In this document: positions 16,320-25,105 of the stretch, in pieces
How positions within the stretch are numbered: position 1 is the stretch's first letter
Layout of the letters: every line of letters begins with the position of its first letter
Assembly (NCBI GenBank): GCA_038246545.1
Contig: JBBRVW010000019.1
Span: 13,980 to 77,979, forward strand
DNA length: 64,000 nucleotides
Reading direction: 5' to 3'
Origin: JBBRVW01 sp038246545
GTDB taxonomy: Bacteria; Actinomycetota; Actinomycetes; JACCUZ01
The notes under the pieces: generated by a model
What the model saw: the letters and a program-made list of their open reading frames with translations, nothing else
Database searches by the model: none
Told to the model about the DNA's origin: nothing
Made by a program: the position numbers and the translations under genes

Positions 16320-19217
16320 GTGGCCGCAGACCCGCAGGACCCGTTCGGCACGCAAGGTCTGCGGCAGCGGGTGCTCGACGCGTGGGCCGTCTCGCCGGCC
16401 AGGTTCCGCGAGGACGCGAACGCCGAGGAGGACCTGGTGCGCGGCGGCTACCGCGACCGGGTGGTCGTCGAGCTGGCCCAGAACGCCGCCGACGCCGCGG
16501 CCCGCGCCGGCGAGCCGGGGCGGCTGGCGCTCGTGCTCGCGGGCGACACCCTGTCCGCCTCCAACACCGGCGCACCCCTCGATACGGCGGGAGTCGAGTC
16601 GCTGTCCACCCTGCGCGCCTCGACCAAGCGTGGCACCCCGGCGTCGGTCGGCCGGTTCGGGGTGGGCTTCGCAGCCGTCCTCGCGGTGTCCGACGACCCC
16701 GCCGTCCTGTCCACCTCCGGCGGCGTGCAGTGGCGGTCGTCGGCAGCCCGCGGGGCGGCGGCCGGCCTCCCGGCACTGGCCGACGAGCTGGCCCGCCGCG
16801 CCGGAGCTGCGCCCGTGCTGCGGCTGCCGTGGCCCGACGGCCGCGAGCCGGAGCCCGGCTGGGTCACCACGGTGGTCCTGCCGCTGCGCGACGCGGCGGC
16901 GACCGACCTGGTGCACCGGCTGCTGGCCGACGTCGACGACGCGCTGCTGCTTGCGCTGCCGGACCTGGCCGAGGTGGCCGTCGAGGTCGACGGCGTGGGC
17001 CGGGTGGTGGCCGGCGCCGACCGCTGGCGGGTGCTGCGCCGCTCCGGTGCCGTCGACCCGGACCTGCTGGCCGACCGCCCGCTGGAGGAGCGGGGCCGGC
17101 AGGCCTGGACGGTGACCTGGGCTTTGCCGATCGCCGGCCAGCCGGTCCCGCAGGTGCTGCACGCGCCGACGCCCACGGACGAGCCGGTGGGCCTGCCGGC
17201 GCTGCTGGTCGCGTCCTTCCCGCTCGACCCGACCCGTCGGCACGTGGCGCCGGGACCGCTCGCGGACCGGCTGGTCGACCTGGCTGCCCAGGTGTACGCC
17301 GAGCTGGCGGCGGCCGAGCCGCACCCGCTGGCCCTGCTGCCTGCGCCGGTGCCTCTCGGCCGGCTCGACGGCGCCCTGCGCGACGCCGTGACCTCGGCGA
17401 TGAGCCGGGCGCGGCTGCTCGCCACGACTGACGGCAGCCTGGTGACGCCGGCCGGTTCGACCGCAGTGACCGGAGCCGACGGTGACCTGCGCAGGCTGCT
17501 CGCCGAGGCCCTGGGGCCGTTGGTGGCCGACCACCCGGCGCTGGAGCGGGTGGGCGGCCGCCGGGTGCCACTGACCGAGGCGGTCGAGCAGCTTGCGGCC
17601 CTCGACCGCCCGCCGGGCTGGTGGCGCGACCTGTACGCGGCGCTGGACGCGGCGGCGGTGCGCGACCCCGAGGTGCTCGCGGTGCTGCCTGTGCCCCTGG
17701 CCGACGGCCGGCTGGTCCGCGGTCCCCGCGGAGTCCTGCTGCCGGCCCAGGAGGTCGGTGCGCGCGCGGCCGACGTGCGGCTGCCCGGTCTCCGGCTCGC
17801 CCACCCGGACGCCGTGCACCCGCTGCTGCGCCGGGCCGGCGCCACCGACGCGGGGCCGCGCGCCCTGCTGGCCGCACCCGGGCTGCGCGTCGCCGTCGAG
17901 GACGCGTGGGACGAGGCCGACCCGCTGGCGCTCGCCGACGCCGTGCTGCCGCTGGTGGCCGCGGCCGCGCTCCGCCCCGCGGAGCTGCCGTGGCTGGCGG
18001 CCCTGCCGCTCTCCGCTGCCGACGGTGAGCCGGCGCAGGCCGACGAGCTGGTGTTGCCGGGCTCACCCCTGGCCCGCGTCGCTGACCGCGAGCTGGTCGG
18101 CGAGGTGGCCGCCGACCTGGTCGACCGCTGGGGACCGCAGGTGCTGGCCGCGGTCGGGGTCCTGGCGGCGTTCTCCGTGGTGGAGACCACCGACGTCGTC
18201 CTGGACGACGCGTCGGTGGACGAGCCCCTGGAGGCGTGGGCCCGGTACGCGCTGGACCGACTGCCCGTCGGCGAGCTGCTCCCGACGGCGCGGACCGTGC
18301 TGGTGGTCCCGGAGCTCGATGCCGTGGCCGACGACCGGTGGCCCGACGTCCTGCGCCTCCTGTCGGCGGATCCCGCCGTCCGGGCCGCGGTCGTGTCACC
18401 GGTCCGGCTGGAGCTCGGTGACGGTCGCGCCGCGGAGGTGCCGTCCTGCGCCACGTGGTTGCTGCGGAGCCGGGCGGTTCTCGCCGGACGCGCTGCGACC
18501 GACTGGGCGCTGCCGGGCGCCGGGCTCGACGGGCTCTACGACGTCCTCGACGCCACCCTCGTGGCCGGCGTCGATCCCGGGGTCCTGGCGGCCGCCGGGG
18601 TGCGCGGCTCGATGGACGACGTGCTGGCCGAGCCCGGCGGCGCGGACGAGCTGCTCCGGCGCCTCGCCGACGAGGACCGCGCCGTGCCAGCGGCGACGTG
18701 GTCGCTGCTCTGGCCGGCCCTCGCCGCGACCCACCCCGACGACGTCACGCCGCCCGGCCGGGTGCGGGTCGCCCCTGACCGGGTCGCCGACGCCACCCAG
18801 GTCGTGGTCGTCGACCGGGCCGAGCACCTGCAGGTGGTCGGCGCCGACGCGCTCGTGGTCCCGCTCGGGCTGAGCCGCCTGCTCGCCGACCTGCTGGACC
18901 TCGACCTCAGCAGCGAGGTGGTCGCCGGGCCGGACCTGGGCGGCGGCACAGTCCTCGACGTGCCCGACGCGGTGCGCTCGCTGGTCGCGGGCCTGCCCGC
19001 GACCTGGTGGGAGCACGACGCCCTGTCCGTCGACGGCCGTCCGGTGCAGTGGTGGCGGGACGACGACGGCGGCGTGCACGCGTCGACGTCCGACGGGCTG
19101 GCGCGTGGCCTCGCGGCAGCCGCCGGCCGCTGGGCGGACCGGCTGCTGCTGGCAGCAGCCATGGAGACGCCCACGCGCCTCGGTGAGCTGGTCACCGAGG
19201 CGCGGCTGGAGGACTGA
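16320..19217 (+). CDS. Sacsin/Hsp90-like ATP-binding protein
   Basis: A 965-residue protein with an N-terminal GHKL ATPase domain like that of Hsp90 and sacsin. The N box is VVVELAQNAADAAARAGEPG (about 45-64), G1 is LSASNTGAPLDTAGVESLS, and G2 is ASTKRGTPASVGRFGVGFAAVLAVSD (about 108-133). The rest is Ala/Leu/Asp-rich without a recognisable domain. It lacks the Hsp90 middle and C-terminal domains, so Hsp90 is only a superfamily name. Actinobacteria encode such proteins as singletons near DUF3027 genes, as here. The client or role is not known. The GTG at 16320 is set by the TACCGT box and the N-terminal QRVLDAW start of similarity. Confidence 0.85.
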   Translation: MAADPQDPFGTQGLRQRVLDAWAVSPARFREDANAEEDLVRGGYRDRVVVELAQNAADAAARAGEPGRLALVLAGDTLSASNTGAPLDTAGVESLSTLRASTKRGTPASVGRFGVGFAAVLAVSDDPAVLSTSGGVQWRSSAARGAAAGLPALADELARRAGAAPVLRLPWPDGREPEPGWVTTVVLPLRDAAATDLVHRLLADVDDALLLALPDLAEVAVEVDGVGRVVAGADRWRVLRRSGAVDPDLLADRPLEERGRQAWTVTWALPIAGQPVPQVLHAPTPTDEPVGLPALLVASFPLDPTRRHVAPGPLADRLVDLAAQVYAELAAAEPHPLALLPAPVPLGRLDGALRDAVTSAMSRARLLATTDGSLVTPAGSTAVTGADGDLRRLLAEALGPLVADHPALERVGGRRVPLTEAVEQLAALDRPPGWWRDLYAALDAAAVRDPEVLAVLPVPLADGRLVRGPRGVLLPAQEVGARAADVRLPGLRLAHPDAVHPLLRRAGATDAGPRALLAAPGLRVAVEDAWDEADPLALADAVLPLVAAAALRPAELPWLAALPLSAADGEPAQADELVLPGSPLARVADRELVGEVAADLVDRWGPQVLAAVGVLAAFSVVETTDVVLDDASVDEPLEAWARYALDRLPVGELLPTARTVLVVPELDAVADDRWPDVLRLLSADPAVRAAVVSPVRLELGDGRAAEVPSCATWLLRSRAVLAGRAATDWALPGAGLDGLYDVLDATLVAGVDPGVLAAAGVRGSMDDVLAEPGGADELLRRLADEDRAVPAATWSLLWPALAATHPDDVTPPGRVRVAPDRVADATQVVVVDRAEHLQVVGADALVVPLGLSRLLADLLDLDLSSEVVAGPDLGGGTVLDVPDAVRSLVAGLPATWWEHDALSVDGRPVQWWRDDDGGVHASTSDGLARGLAAAAGRWADRLLLAAAMETPTRLGELVTEARLED

Positions 19218-19228
19218 GGCGCCCTGAG

Positions 19229-19758
19229 CTAGCGGCTCTCGCCGTGACCGTGCGCCTGCCCGCCGGACGGCGTCGCCGCCAGCGCCGGCGTCGTCAGCGC
19301 GGACACGACGAGCGCACCGGCGAACATCAGGGCCACGAACTTCCCGACCGGACGAGGGCCGGTCTCCGGAGTGGAGGCGAGCCGTGCTGCGACCAACAGG
19401 TCGCGGCCACGGCCAGCTCCAGCACGCTGGTGAGCACGTCGGCCCGGCCGGCCGCCTCAGGCGTCCAGGTGTCCGGCCCGACGGGCAGCCCGACGGTGCG
19501 GGTCACGGCCCAGAGCGCGACCACAGCCAGGTTGCCGAAGGCGACGGTCCGGAGCAGCGGGGGCTCGTCCAAGGCCAGCGCAGCCACCGCCCACAGGATC
19601 TGGGCGACGCCGAGGACGGCGAAGAACCCGCCGTACACCCACCACTCGTCCAGGTGCTCCTGGACCACCGCGAGATGGACGAGCCCGGCGCCGAGCGAGG
19701 CGAACCCCGCCCAGCACCGGGCCACGTCCTCGCGGCCGAGCCCGTTGGTCCGGGTCAC
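19229..19758 (-). pseudogene. Membrane protein gene with a one-base frameshift
   Basis: The first frame reads a 143-residue protein from GTG 19758 with about four membrane segments (LAVVQEHLDEWWVYGGFFAVLG and others). Near 19396-19402 the coding sense moves to another frame, which continues LLVAARLAS, then a fifth membrane segment VGKFVALMFAGALVVSALTT, and ends in HGHGESR before a stop at 19229. A His/Gly tail after a last membrane helix is usual for this actinobacterial membrane family. Restoring one C in the short run rejoins both parts, so either the gene is broken or the sequence has a one-base error. The start lies 6 bases after TAACGT. Confidence 0.72.
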
Positions 19759-19764
19759 GCCGCG

Positions 19765-19770
19765 ACGTTA
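19765..19770 (-). promoter_or_regulatory. -10 box for a leaderless transcript
   Basis: On the minus strand TAACGT is followed by six bases and the GTG at 19758. Confidence 0.5.
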
Positions 19771-19790
19771 GTCCTCGAGTGAGGTGCTGG

Positions 19791-20200
19791 TCACCCGACC
19801 GGGACGTTGCCGCGCACGTTCTTGTCCTGCGAGAGCCCGACGCCCAGCAGCACGAAGGCGCTGGCGAAGTGCAGCACGTTGTCCGCGCCGTCCAGCGACA
19901 GGATGTTGGCGCTGGTGTCGATCAGGAACAGGCCGAGGATGCCGACGAGCAGGTACACAGCGCCGACGGCCGTGTTGGAGCCCTTGGCGGCCGCGACGGT
20001 CTTGCAGCTGACCAGCAGGAGGGCGCCGATGGCGAGGTGGACGATGTTGTGCAGCGGGTTGACCTCGAAGATGATCAGGTTGTCGCCGGTGTTGTGCCCG
20101 CGAAGTTCGAGAAGCCGGTGACGGCGAAGCCGAGCAGGCCGACGAGCAGGTAGATGGCGCCGAAGCCGGTGGCGACGAGGCGGTTCGGAGAACCAGACAT
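19791..20200 (-). pseudogene. DUF4383 membrane protein gene with a one-base frameshift
   Basis: From the ATG at 20200 the frame reads MSGSPNRLVATGFGAIYLL and a first membrane helix ending TGFSNFAG, then goes out of frame near 20096-20101. The other frame resumes exactly where the family continues, with HNTGDNLIIFEVNPLHNIVH, three further membrane helices and the tail ending GNVPVG. Adding one C in the GGCAC stretch gives a single 136-residue DUF4383 protein with four helices, the family's usual size. The motif NPLHNIVHL is the family hallmark. Damage or sequencing error cannot be told apart from the sequence alone. Confidence 0.8.
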
Positions 20201-20208
20201 GAGGAGGG

Positions 20209-20214
20209 ATCTTA
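20209..20214 (-). promoter_or_regulatory. -10 box upstream of the DUF4383 gene
   Basis: On the minus strand TAAGAT lies eight bases before the ATG at 20200 and no purine-rich ribosome site intervenes, so the mRNA is probably leaderless. Confidence 0.4.
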
Positions 20215-20260
20215 CCGCGGCCGGGGAGGCCGGTCGAGAGACCGCCGGTGCGGCGGTCGG

Positions 20261-20539
20261 TCAACGTGGATTCGGATCTGTCCCCCGGGTGGATGGGTCG
20301 TCTGCTGGGTCGCGGCGCGCGGCGTCCCGACGACCGCGGACCGTGCGGAGCCCGACAAGGCCCAGGAACACGCCGCAGACCATGATCCACACCCAGTCGC
20401 CGCGCCCGTCGTCCGCGAGCCGCCCGTGCAGGGCCAGCGTGAGGACGACCCCCAGAGCGAACAGCGCGGTGCCGATGGCGACGACCCGGACCTCGTCGGT
20501 CTCCAGCGGCTCCGGCGCGGGCCTGCGGGCGGTGCTCAC
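20261..20539 (-). CDS. DUF2530 small membrane protein
   Basis: A 92-residue protein with two membrane helices. The conserved N-terminus RPAPEPLETDEVRVVAIGT is typical of DUF2530, a family found only in actinobacteria. Helix 1 is about residues 18-36 and helix 2 about 48-66, followed by an Arg/Asp-rich cytoplasmic tail. Function unknown. The GTG at 20539 lies six bases after a TAGCCT box. It is divergent from the NCS2 permease gene, 160 bases away. Confidence 0.85.
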   Translation of the reverse strand: MSTARRPAPEPLETDEVRVVAIGTALFALGVVLTLALHGRLADDGRGDWVWIMVCGVFLGLVGLRTVRGRRDAARRDPADDPSTRGTDPNPR

Positions 20540-20545
20540 CAGTTC

Positions 20546-20551
20546 AGGCTA
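20546..20551 (-). promoter_or_regulatory. -10 box for a leaderless transcript
   Basis: On the minus strand TAGCCT is followed by six bases and the GTG at 20539. Confidence 0.55.
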
Positions 20552-20699
20552 GTGGCGCAACGGCGACACCTGCCGACGGGACGTCGCGATCCGGCCCCGC
20601 CGGGGTGCACGCTCTGGCACTCTGTCCGCCAGCGCTCTGACTCCCGCGCTGTGCGCACCGAGGCGCCGACCGTGTCCCTCCCTCACCCTGCGAGGTCCG

Positions 20700-22202
20700 A
20701 TGTCCGCCTCCTCCGAGGCCCCGCCCCGTCCAGACGCGCCCCGGTCCACCACCGGGCTCGACGGCTTCTTCCGCATCACCGAGCGCGGCTCGACCCTGAG
20801 CCGCGAGATCCGCGGTGGCGTCGTGACGTTCTTCACGATGGCCTACATCGTGGTGCTGAACCCCCTCATCATCGGCACCGTCCCGGACGCCGACGGCAAG
20901 TTCCTCGGTGGCGGCGACGTCCCTGACCTGGCTCTCGTCGCGGCGGCGACCGCGCTGGTTGCCGGTGTCCTGACCATCCTCATGGGGGTGGTGGCTAACT
21001 TCCCGCTGGCGCTGGCCACCGGCCTGGGCCTGAACGCCTTCGTCGCCTTCTCGATCGCCTCGGAGATGAGCTGGGCGGACGCGATGGGGCTGGTCGTCCT
21101 CGAGGGCCTGATCATCCTGGTCCTGGTCCTCACCGGCTTCCGCAAGGCTGTCTTCCATGCCGTGCCCCCGGCGCTGAAGGTCGCGATCAGCGTCGGCATC
21201 GGGCTGTTCATCGCCTTCATCGGGCTGGTCGACGCCGGCGTCGTGCGGCGCAACGCCGACGCTGCCGGGACGCCGGTGCCGGTCGGCTTCGGCGCCAACG
21301 GCGAGCTGGCCGGCTGGCCGACCCTCGTCTTCGTGATCGGGCTGATCGCGATCATCGTGATGATGGTGCGCAAGGTGAAGGGCGCCATCCTCATCGGCAT
21401 CGTCGGCGCCACGGGGCTCGCGGTGGTCATCGAGGCGATCGCCGACATCGGGCCGAGCTTCATCGCGCCCGGGAAGATCAACCCCCATGGGTGGGGTCTC
21501 AACGTCCCCGTCTTCCCGGACAAGGTGGTCGAGACGCCGGACTTCGGGCTGCTCGGCGACTTCAGCCTGCTGGGTTCGTGGGACCGCGTCGGGTTCGTCG
21601 CCGCGGTGCTGTTCGTCTTCACCCTGCTGCTGGCCGACTTCTTCGACACCATGGGCACGATGACGGCGATCGGGGCCGAGGCCGGGCTGCTCGACGAGAC
21701 CGGTTCGCCGGTGAACGCGCAGCGGATCCTGATCGTCGACTCGATCGGGGCGGCGGCTGGTGGCGTCGCATCGGTGTCCAGCAACACGTCGTACATCGAG
21801 TCGGCTGCAGGCGTCGGGGAGGGCGCGCGCACCGGTCTGGCGAGCGTCGTCACGGGCGTGCTGTTCCTGTTCGCGACCTTCCTGTCGCCGCTGGTGAAGA
21901 TCGTGCCCTACGAGGCGGCGACGCCGGCCCTGGTGGTGGTCGGCTTCCTGATGATGATGCAGGTCCGCGGCATCGACTGGGACGACGTGGAGATCGCCAT
22001 CCCGGCGTTCCTCACGATCATCCTGATGCCGTTCACCTACTCGATCACCGTCGGCATCGGTGCCGGGTTCGTCACCTACGTCATCATCAAGCTGGTGCGC
22101 GGCAAGGCCGCCCAGATCCACCCGCTGCTCTGGGGGGTCGCGGCGATGTTCGTGCTCTACTTCGCGATCAACCCGCTGGAGCAGCTGCTCGGCGTGAAGT
22201 GA
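20700..22202 (+). CDS. NCS2 family purine permease (AzgA-like)
   Basis: A 500-residue transporter with about 13 membrane segments. The AzgA-group features are the N-terminal ITERGSTLSREIRGGVVTFF followed by MAYIVVLNPLI, the LATGLGLNAFVAF helix, the LLADFFDTMGTM motif and the ASVSSNTSYIESAAGVGEGARTGL segment. These mark hypoxanthine/guanine/adenine uptake rather than the uracil or xanthine branches; the exact purine is inferred from family only. The last 35 bases overlap the convergent EAL gene. Confidence 0.92.
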   Translation: MSASSEAPPRPDAPRSTTGLDGFFRITERGSTLSREIRGGVVTFFTMAYIVVLNPLIIGTVPDADGKFLGGGDVPDLALVAAATALVAGVLTILMGVVANFPLALATGLGLNAFVAFSIASEMSWADAMGLVVLEGLIILVLVLTGFRKAVFHAVPPALKVAISVGIGLFIAFIGLVDAGVVRRNADAAGTPVPVGFGANGELAGWPTLVFVIGLIAIIVMMVRKVKGAILIGIVGATGLAVVIEAIADIGPSFIAPGKINPHGWGLNVPVFPDKVVETPDFGLLGDFSLLGSWDRVGFVAAVLFVFTLLLADFFDTMGTMTAIGAEAGLLDETGSPVNAQRILIVDSIGAAAGGVASVSSNTSYIESAAGVGEGARTGLASVVTGVLFLFATFLSPLVKIVPYEAATPALVVVGFLMMMQVRGIDWDDVEIAIPAFLTIILMPFTYSITVGIGAGFVTYVIIKLVRGKAAQIHPLLWGVAAMFVLYFAINPLEQLLGVK

Positions 22203-23412
22203 CCTCGTCGTCCCGCTGCGAGGGCAGTCGCTCGCGCAGCGGGACCGGCGAGAGGTCGGAGGCGGGGCCCGGCCGGCCGAAGTACCAGCCCTGGCCGTGG
22301 TCGACGCCGCAGGCGAGCAGCGCCTCGGCGTCCTGCGCCGTCTCCACGCCCTCGGCCACGACCGAGGCGTCGCAGCCGTGGGCGAAGTCGACCATGGAGC
22401 TGACCAGGCTGCGCAGCACCGGGTCGTGGGCGACCCCGTCGACGATCGTCCGGTCCAGCTTGATGACGTCCGGCGTCGTGAGCACGATGTGGCGCAACGA
22501 CGAGAAGCCGGCGCCGACGTCGTCGATGGCCAGCCGCATCCCGCCCTCGCGAAGCGGCCGCAGCACCGCCAGCATCGCGTCGTAGTCCAGGACCTGGTCG
22601 TGCTCGGAGAGCTCGAGCAGGACCCGGTCGAGCGGCAGGAGGCCGAGCAGCTGGCCGCACTCCGGCGTCAGCAGCGTGGCGGGTGAGACGTTCATCGAGA
22701 CGTAGCCGTCGACCACGTCGAGGTGCTCGGCCGCCCGCTCGAGCGCGAGCAGCTCGAGCCGGTGCCCGCGGCCGACGGTGTGGGCCTCGTGGAAGACGAC
22801 GTCCGGGGCCTTGCCCCAGTCCTGGGGGAACCGGCTGAGCGCCTCGGCGCCGACCCGGTCGGAGGTGGCGAGCTCGACGATCGGCTGCAGCACCACTACC
22901 GGGCCGCCCGCGGCCATCAAGGGGACGAGTCGTCCCTCGACCTCGTCGCGGCGGGCCGTCTCCCGCACGTCCGGCTCGATGATGACCGAGGCGGCCCGCG
23001 CCAGCACCTCCATCAGCGCCTTGTCGCGCTTGGAGAGTGCCTTGTCCGTGGTGAGGCCCGCGGCGCAGAACGTGCCGTACAGCTCGCCGTTGCTGAGCAC
23101 GACCGGGACGGAGACGTAGCTGCGGATCCGCGGCACCCGCGCCGCCGGCAGCTGCATCGCCTCGGGGTGCTTGCGCACGTCGGGGATGACGGCCGGCAGC
23201 CGGCCGTCGAGGATCGCCTGGCAGAAGGTGGTGTCCTGCGGCTGGGTCGCGCCCTCCCGGAAGAGGAACGGCACCGAGGAGTCCACGACCTCGAGGTGCT
23301 GGGTCGTCCCGTCCAGCCGGGAGAGGAAGGCCACGGAGAGGTTGAGCCCGTCCTTGGCCGTCCGCAGCAGCTCGGCGACCTGCTCCTCGGTTGCAGTCCG
23401 CTGCCTGGCCAT
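22168..23412 (-). CDS. GAF-EAL protein, probable c-di-GMP phosphodiesterase
   Basis: A 414-residue soluble protein: a GAF sensor domain at about 10-150 and an EAL domain at about 165-400. The EAL core residues look intact: AEALSRFP for the EAL motif, MNVSP, LLELSEHDQV, LAIDDVGAGFSSL, DVIKLDRTIV, AEGVETAQDAEAL and GQGWYFGRP. This should cut c-di-GMP to pGpG under control of an unknown GAF ligand. The ATG at 23412 has GAGGAGGT 8 bases upstream. A GAF-PAS-GGDEF protein at 57.3-58.8 kb could make the substrate. Confidence 0.92.
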   Translation of the reverse strand: MARQRTATEEQVAELLRTAKDGLNLSVAFLSRLDGTTQHLEVVDSSVPFLFREGATQPQDTTFCQAILDGRLPAVIPDVRKHPEAMQLPAARVPRIRSYVSVPVVLSNGELYGTFCAAGLTTDKALSKRDKALMEVLARAASVIIEPDVRETARRDEVEGRLVPLMAAGGPVVVLQPIVELATSDRVGAEALSRFPQDWGKAPDVVFHEAHTVGRGHRLELLALERAAEHLDVVDGYVSMNVSPATLLTPECGQLLGLLPLDRVLLELSEHDQVLDYDAMLAVLRPLREGGMRLAIDDVGAGFSSLRHIVLTTPDVIKLDRTIVDGVAHDPVLRSLVSSMVDFAHGCDASVVAEGVETAQDAEALLACGVDHGQGWYFGRPGPASDLSPVPLRERLPSQRDDEVTSRRAAAPAG

Positions 23413-23567
23413 CGCCGGGACCTCCTCGGGGACGTCGGAGTGCCTCGCGTGGCGTCGGTACCCGCGGTTGCCCCGCGTGCTTCATCGGCAGCTGGGTGGT
23501 GGATCTTCACCTGGTCCGGGTCATCCGTTCGGCCGGACCGCCGAACGGGTGCGGCAGACTGCCGCCG

Positions 23568-24008
23568 GTGAGCGCCGACCACGACCTCCCGGTCGACCCG
23601 GACGTCGACGTGCACGACCCGGTTGCGGGCTGGGACGTCCTCGCCGTCGTCGCCGCGGGCGGTGCGCTGGGCAGCCTCGCGCGGTGGGGGCTGGGCGAGC
23701 TGGCCGGGTCCGCGCCGACCGGGTTCCCGTGGGCGACCCTCACCGAGAACGTGTCCGGCAGCCTCGCGCTCGGGGTTCTCATGGTGCTCGTCGTCGAGGT
23801 CCGGCCGGCGTCCCGGTACCTGCGGCCGTTCGCCGGGGTGGGGCTGCTGGGCGGTTGGACGACGTTCTCGACGTACGCCCTGGACACCCGCACCCTGCTC
23901 GCGAGCGACCGGGTCGCCACCGCCGTGCTGTACGTCGGGGGCACGCTGGTCCTCGGGCTGCTCGGCTGCCTGGCCGGCCTGCGCGTCACCCGGCGGGTGG
24001 TCCGGTGA
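23568..24008 (+). CDS. crcB: Fluoride exporter, first subunit
   Basis: A 146-residue FluC/CrcB channel subunit with an extra hydrophilic N-terminus of about 30 residues, then four membrane helices. Family motifs are GGALGSLARWGLGE, the pore Asn in LTENVSGSLALG and GLLGGWTTFSTYALDT, with the Phe and Ser/Thr track that lines the fluoride pore. It overlaps the second crcB by four bases, as in the two-gene arrangement known from Gram-positive bacteria, where the products form heterodimers. The GTG at 23568 is the first start after a CAGACT box. Confidence 0.93.
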   Translation: MSADHDLPVDPDVDVHDPVAGWDVLAVVAAGGALGSLARWGLGELAGSAPTGFPWATLTENVSGSLALGVLMVLVVEVRPASRYLRPFAGVGLLGGWTTFSTYALDTRTLLASDRVATAVLYVGGTLVLGLLGCLAGLRVTRRVVR

Positions 24009-24379
24009 CGGTCCTGCTCGTGCTGCTGGGCGGTGCGGTCGGGGCGCCGAGCCGCTACCTCCTGGACCGCTGGGTGCAGTCGCGGCACGCCTCGACCTTC
24101 CCGTGGGGGACCTTCACCGTCAACGTGGCCGGGTCCCTCGTCCTCGGCCTGGTCGCTGGGGGCGTGGCCGGCTCCGACGGCCCGGCGTGGCTGCTGAGCG
24201 TGCTCGGCACCGGCTTCTGCGGTGCTCTGACGACGTTCTCGACGTTCTCGTTCGAGACCATCCGGCTGGTCGAGGAGGCGGCGACCCGGGTCGCGGTCGC
24301 CGGTCTCGTGCTCAGCGTCGCCGCGGGCCTGGCGGGCTGCGCCGCCGGCTGGTCGCTGGGCTCGGCGCTGGTCGGCTGA
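24005..24379 (+). CDS. crcB: Fluoride exporter, second subunit
   Basis: A 124-residue FluC/CrcB subunit with four membrane helices. Motifs are GGAVGAPSRYLLDRWVQSR, the pore Asn in FTVNVAGSLVLG and GFCGALTTFSTFSFET. It is coupled to the first subunit by a GTGA overlap, suggesting equal output for a dual-topology or heterodimeric channel. I looked for a fluoride riboswitch before the pair and did not find a convincing one. Confidence 0.94.
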   Translation: MTVLLVLLGGAVGAPSRYLLDRWVQSRHASTFPWGTFTVNVAGSLVLGLVAGGVAGSDGPAWLLSVLGTGFCGALTTFSTFSFETIRLVEEAATRVAVAGLVLSVAAGLAGCAAGWSLGSALVG

Positions 24380-24460
24380 CGGGCGCGCAGGGGCAACGTT
24401 GCGGTCCGCAGGAAGCGCGGTCGCAGGGGCTCCGGACGAGAAGGTGGAGGGAACCGGCCC

Positions 24461-24902
24461 ATGACGACGGCGCAGCGCGGCGGACCCCGGACGGTGCTCG
24501 TCAGCAACGAGGCGCCCTGGCGGCTGCGGCCGTGGTCCCGGCGCTCGGGCTGCTGGAGCGCGAGGTGCAGGTCGGCCCCGCGTACGCCGAGTCGGTCGGC
24601 CGGCTGACCGAGCCGGTGGTCGCCCTGGTCGACGCCCGGCACGACCTCCCGGCGGCCCGCGACCTCACCCGCGTGCTGCGCGAGCACGACGAGCGCTGAC
24701 CCAGGTGTGGGGGCTCGAGGGCTCGTCGTCGACCCGCACGGTCGACGTGCACGTGCGGCGGGTGCGGGCGGCGCTCGGTGAGCACGGGGACCTCGTCGGC
24801 ACCGTGCGGCGGGTGGGGTACAAGTTCGCCCTCCCGACGTGGCGGACGGCGTCCGGCTCGATGACCGCCTCCGACCGGGAGGACCTCGGCCGCGCCGGCT
24901 GA
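24461..24902 (+). pseudogene. Remnant of a GlnR/OmpR-type response regulator
   Basis: Three pieces of one regulator lie in order. MTTAQRGGPRTVLVSNEAP is in one frame; after a one-base loss in the CCC at 24515-24517 the next frame gives LAAAAVVPALGLLEREVQV and VVALVDARHDLPAARDLTRVLR, the receiver-like N-terminal domain; a stop at 24697 follows. A third frame then gives LTQVWGLEGSSSTRTVDVHV and VGTVRRVGYKFALP, the end of an OmpR-type winged helix. About 100 middle residues, the end of the receiver and the start of the DNA-binding domain, are missing. The order and sequence resemble GlnR-like regulators. It cannot make a working protein as read. Confidence 0.8.
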
Positions 24903-25105
24903 GGGCTGCTCGCTCGCTGCGACCGGCGTACTGTCACCTGCAGGAGAGTTCCGCTGCCCAGGACCCGGCAGGTCGTCCGAGCCGCGGAAGGTGTCGTCGT
25001 GACAGGCACGGTGCTCGCGTCGTCGGCCGCAGGCCGTGGCCGTCGTGACGTGCCGGGCACCGGTGACCCGCGCTCCGGTCGGGCTCGTGTCCGTGCCTCG
25101 GGGCC

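Noticed and set aside
23413..23567. Fluoride riboswitch before the crcB pair
   Set aside because: I could not match the conserved crcB RNA core in this stretch by eye; a covariance search would decide.
23013..23615. 200-codon minus-strand frame with a start upstream of the EAL gene
   Set aside because: It is out of frame with the GAF-EAL protein and has no domain; the EAL gene has its own ribosome site at 23412.
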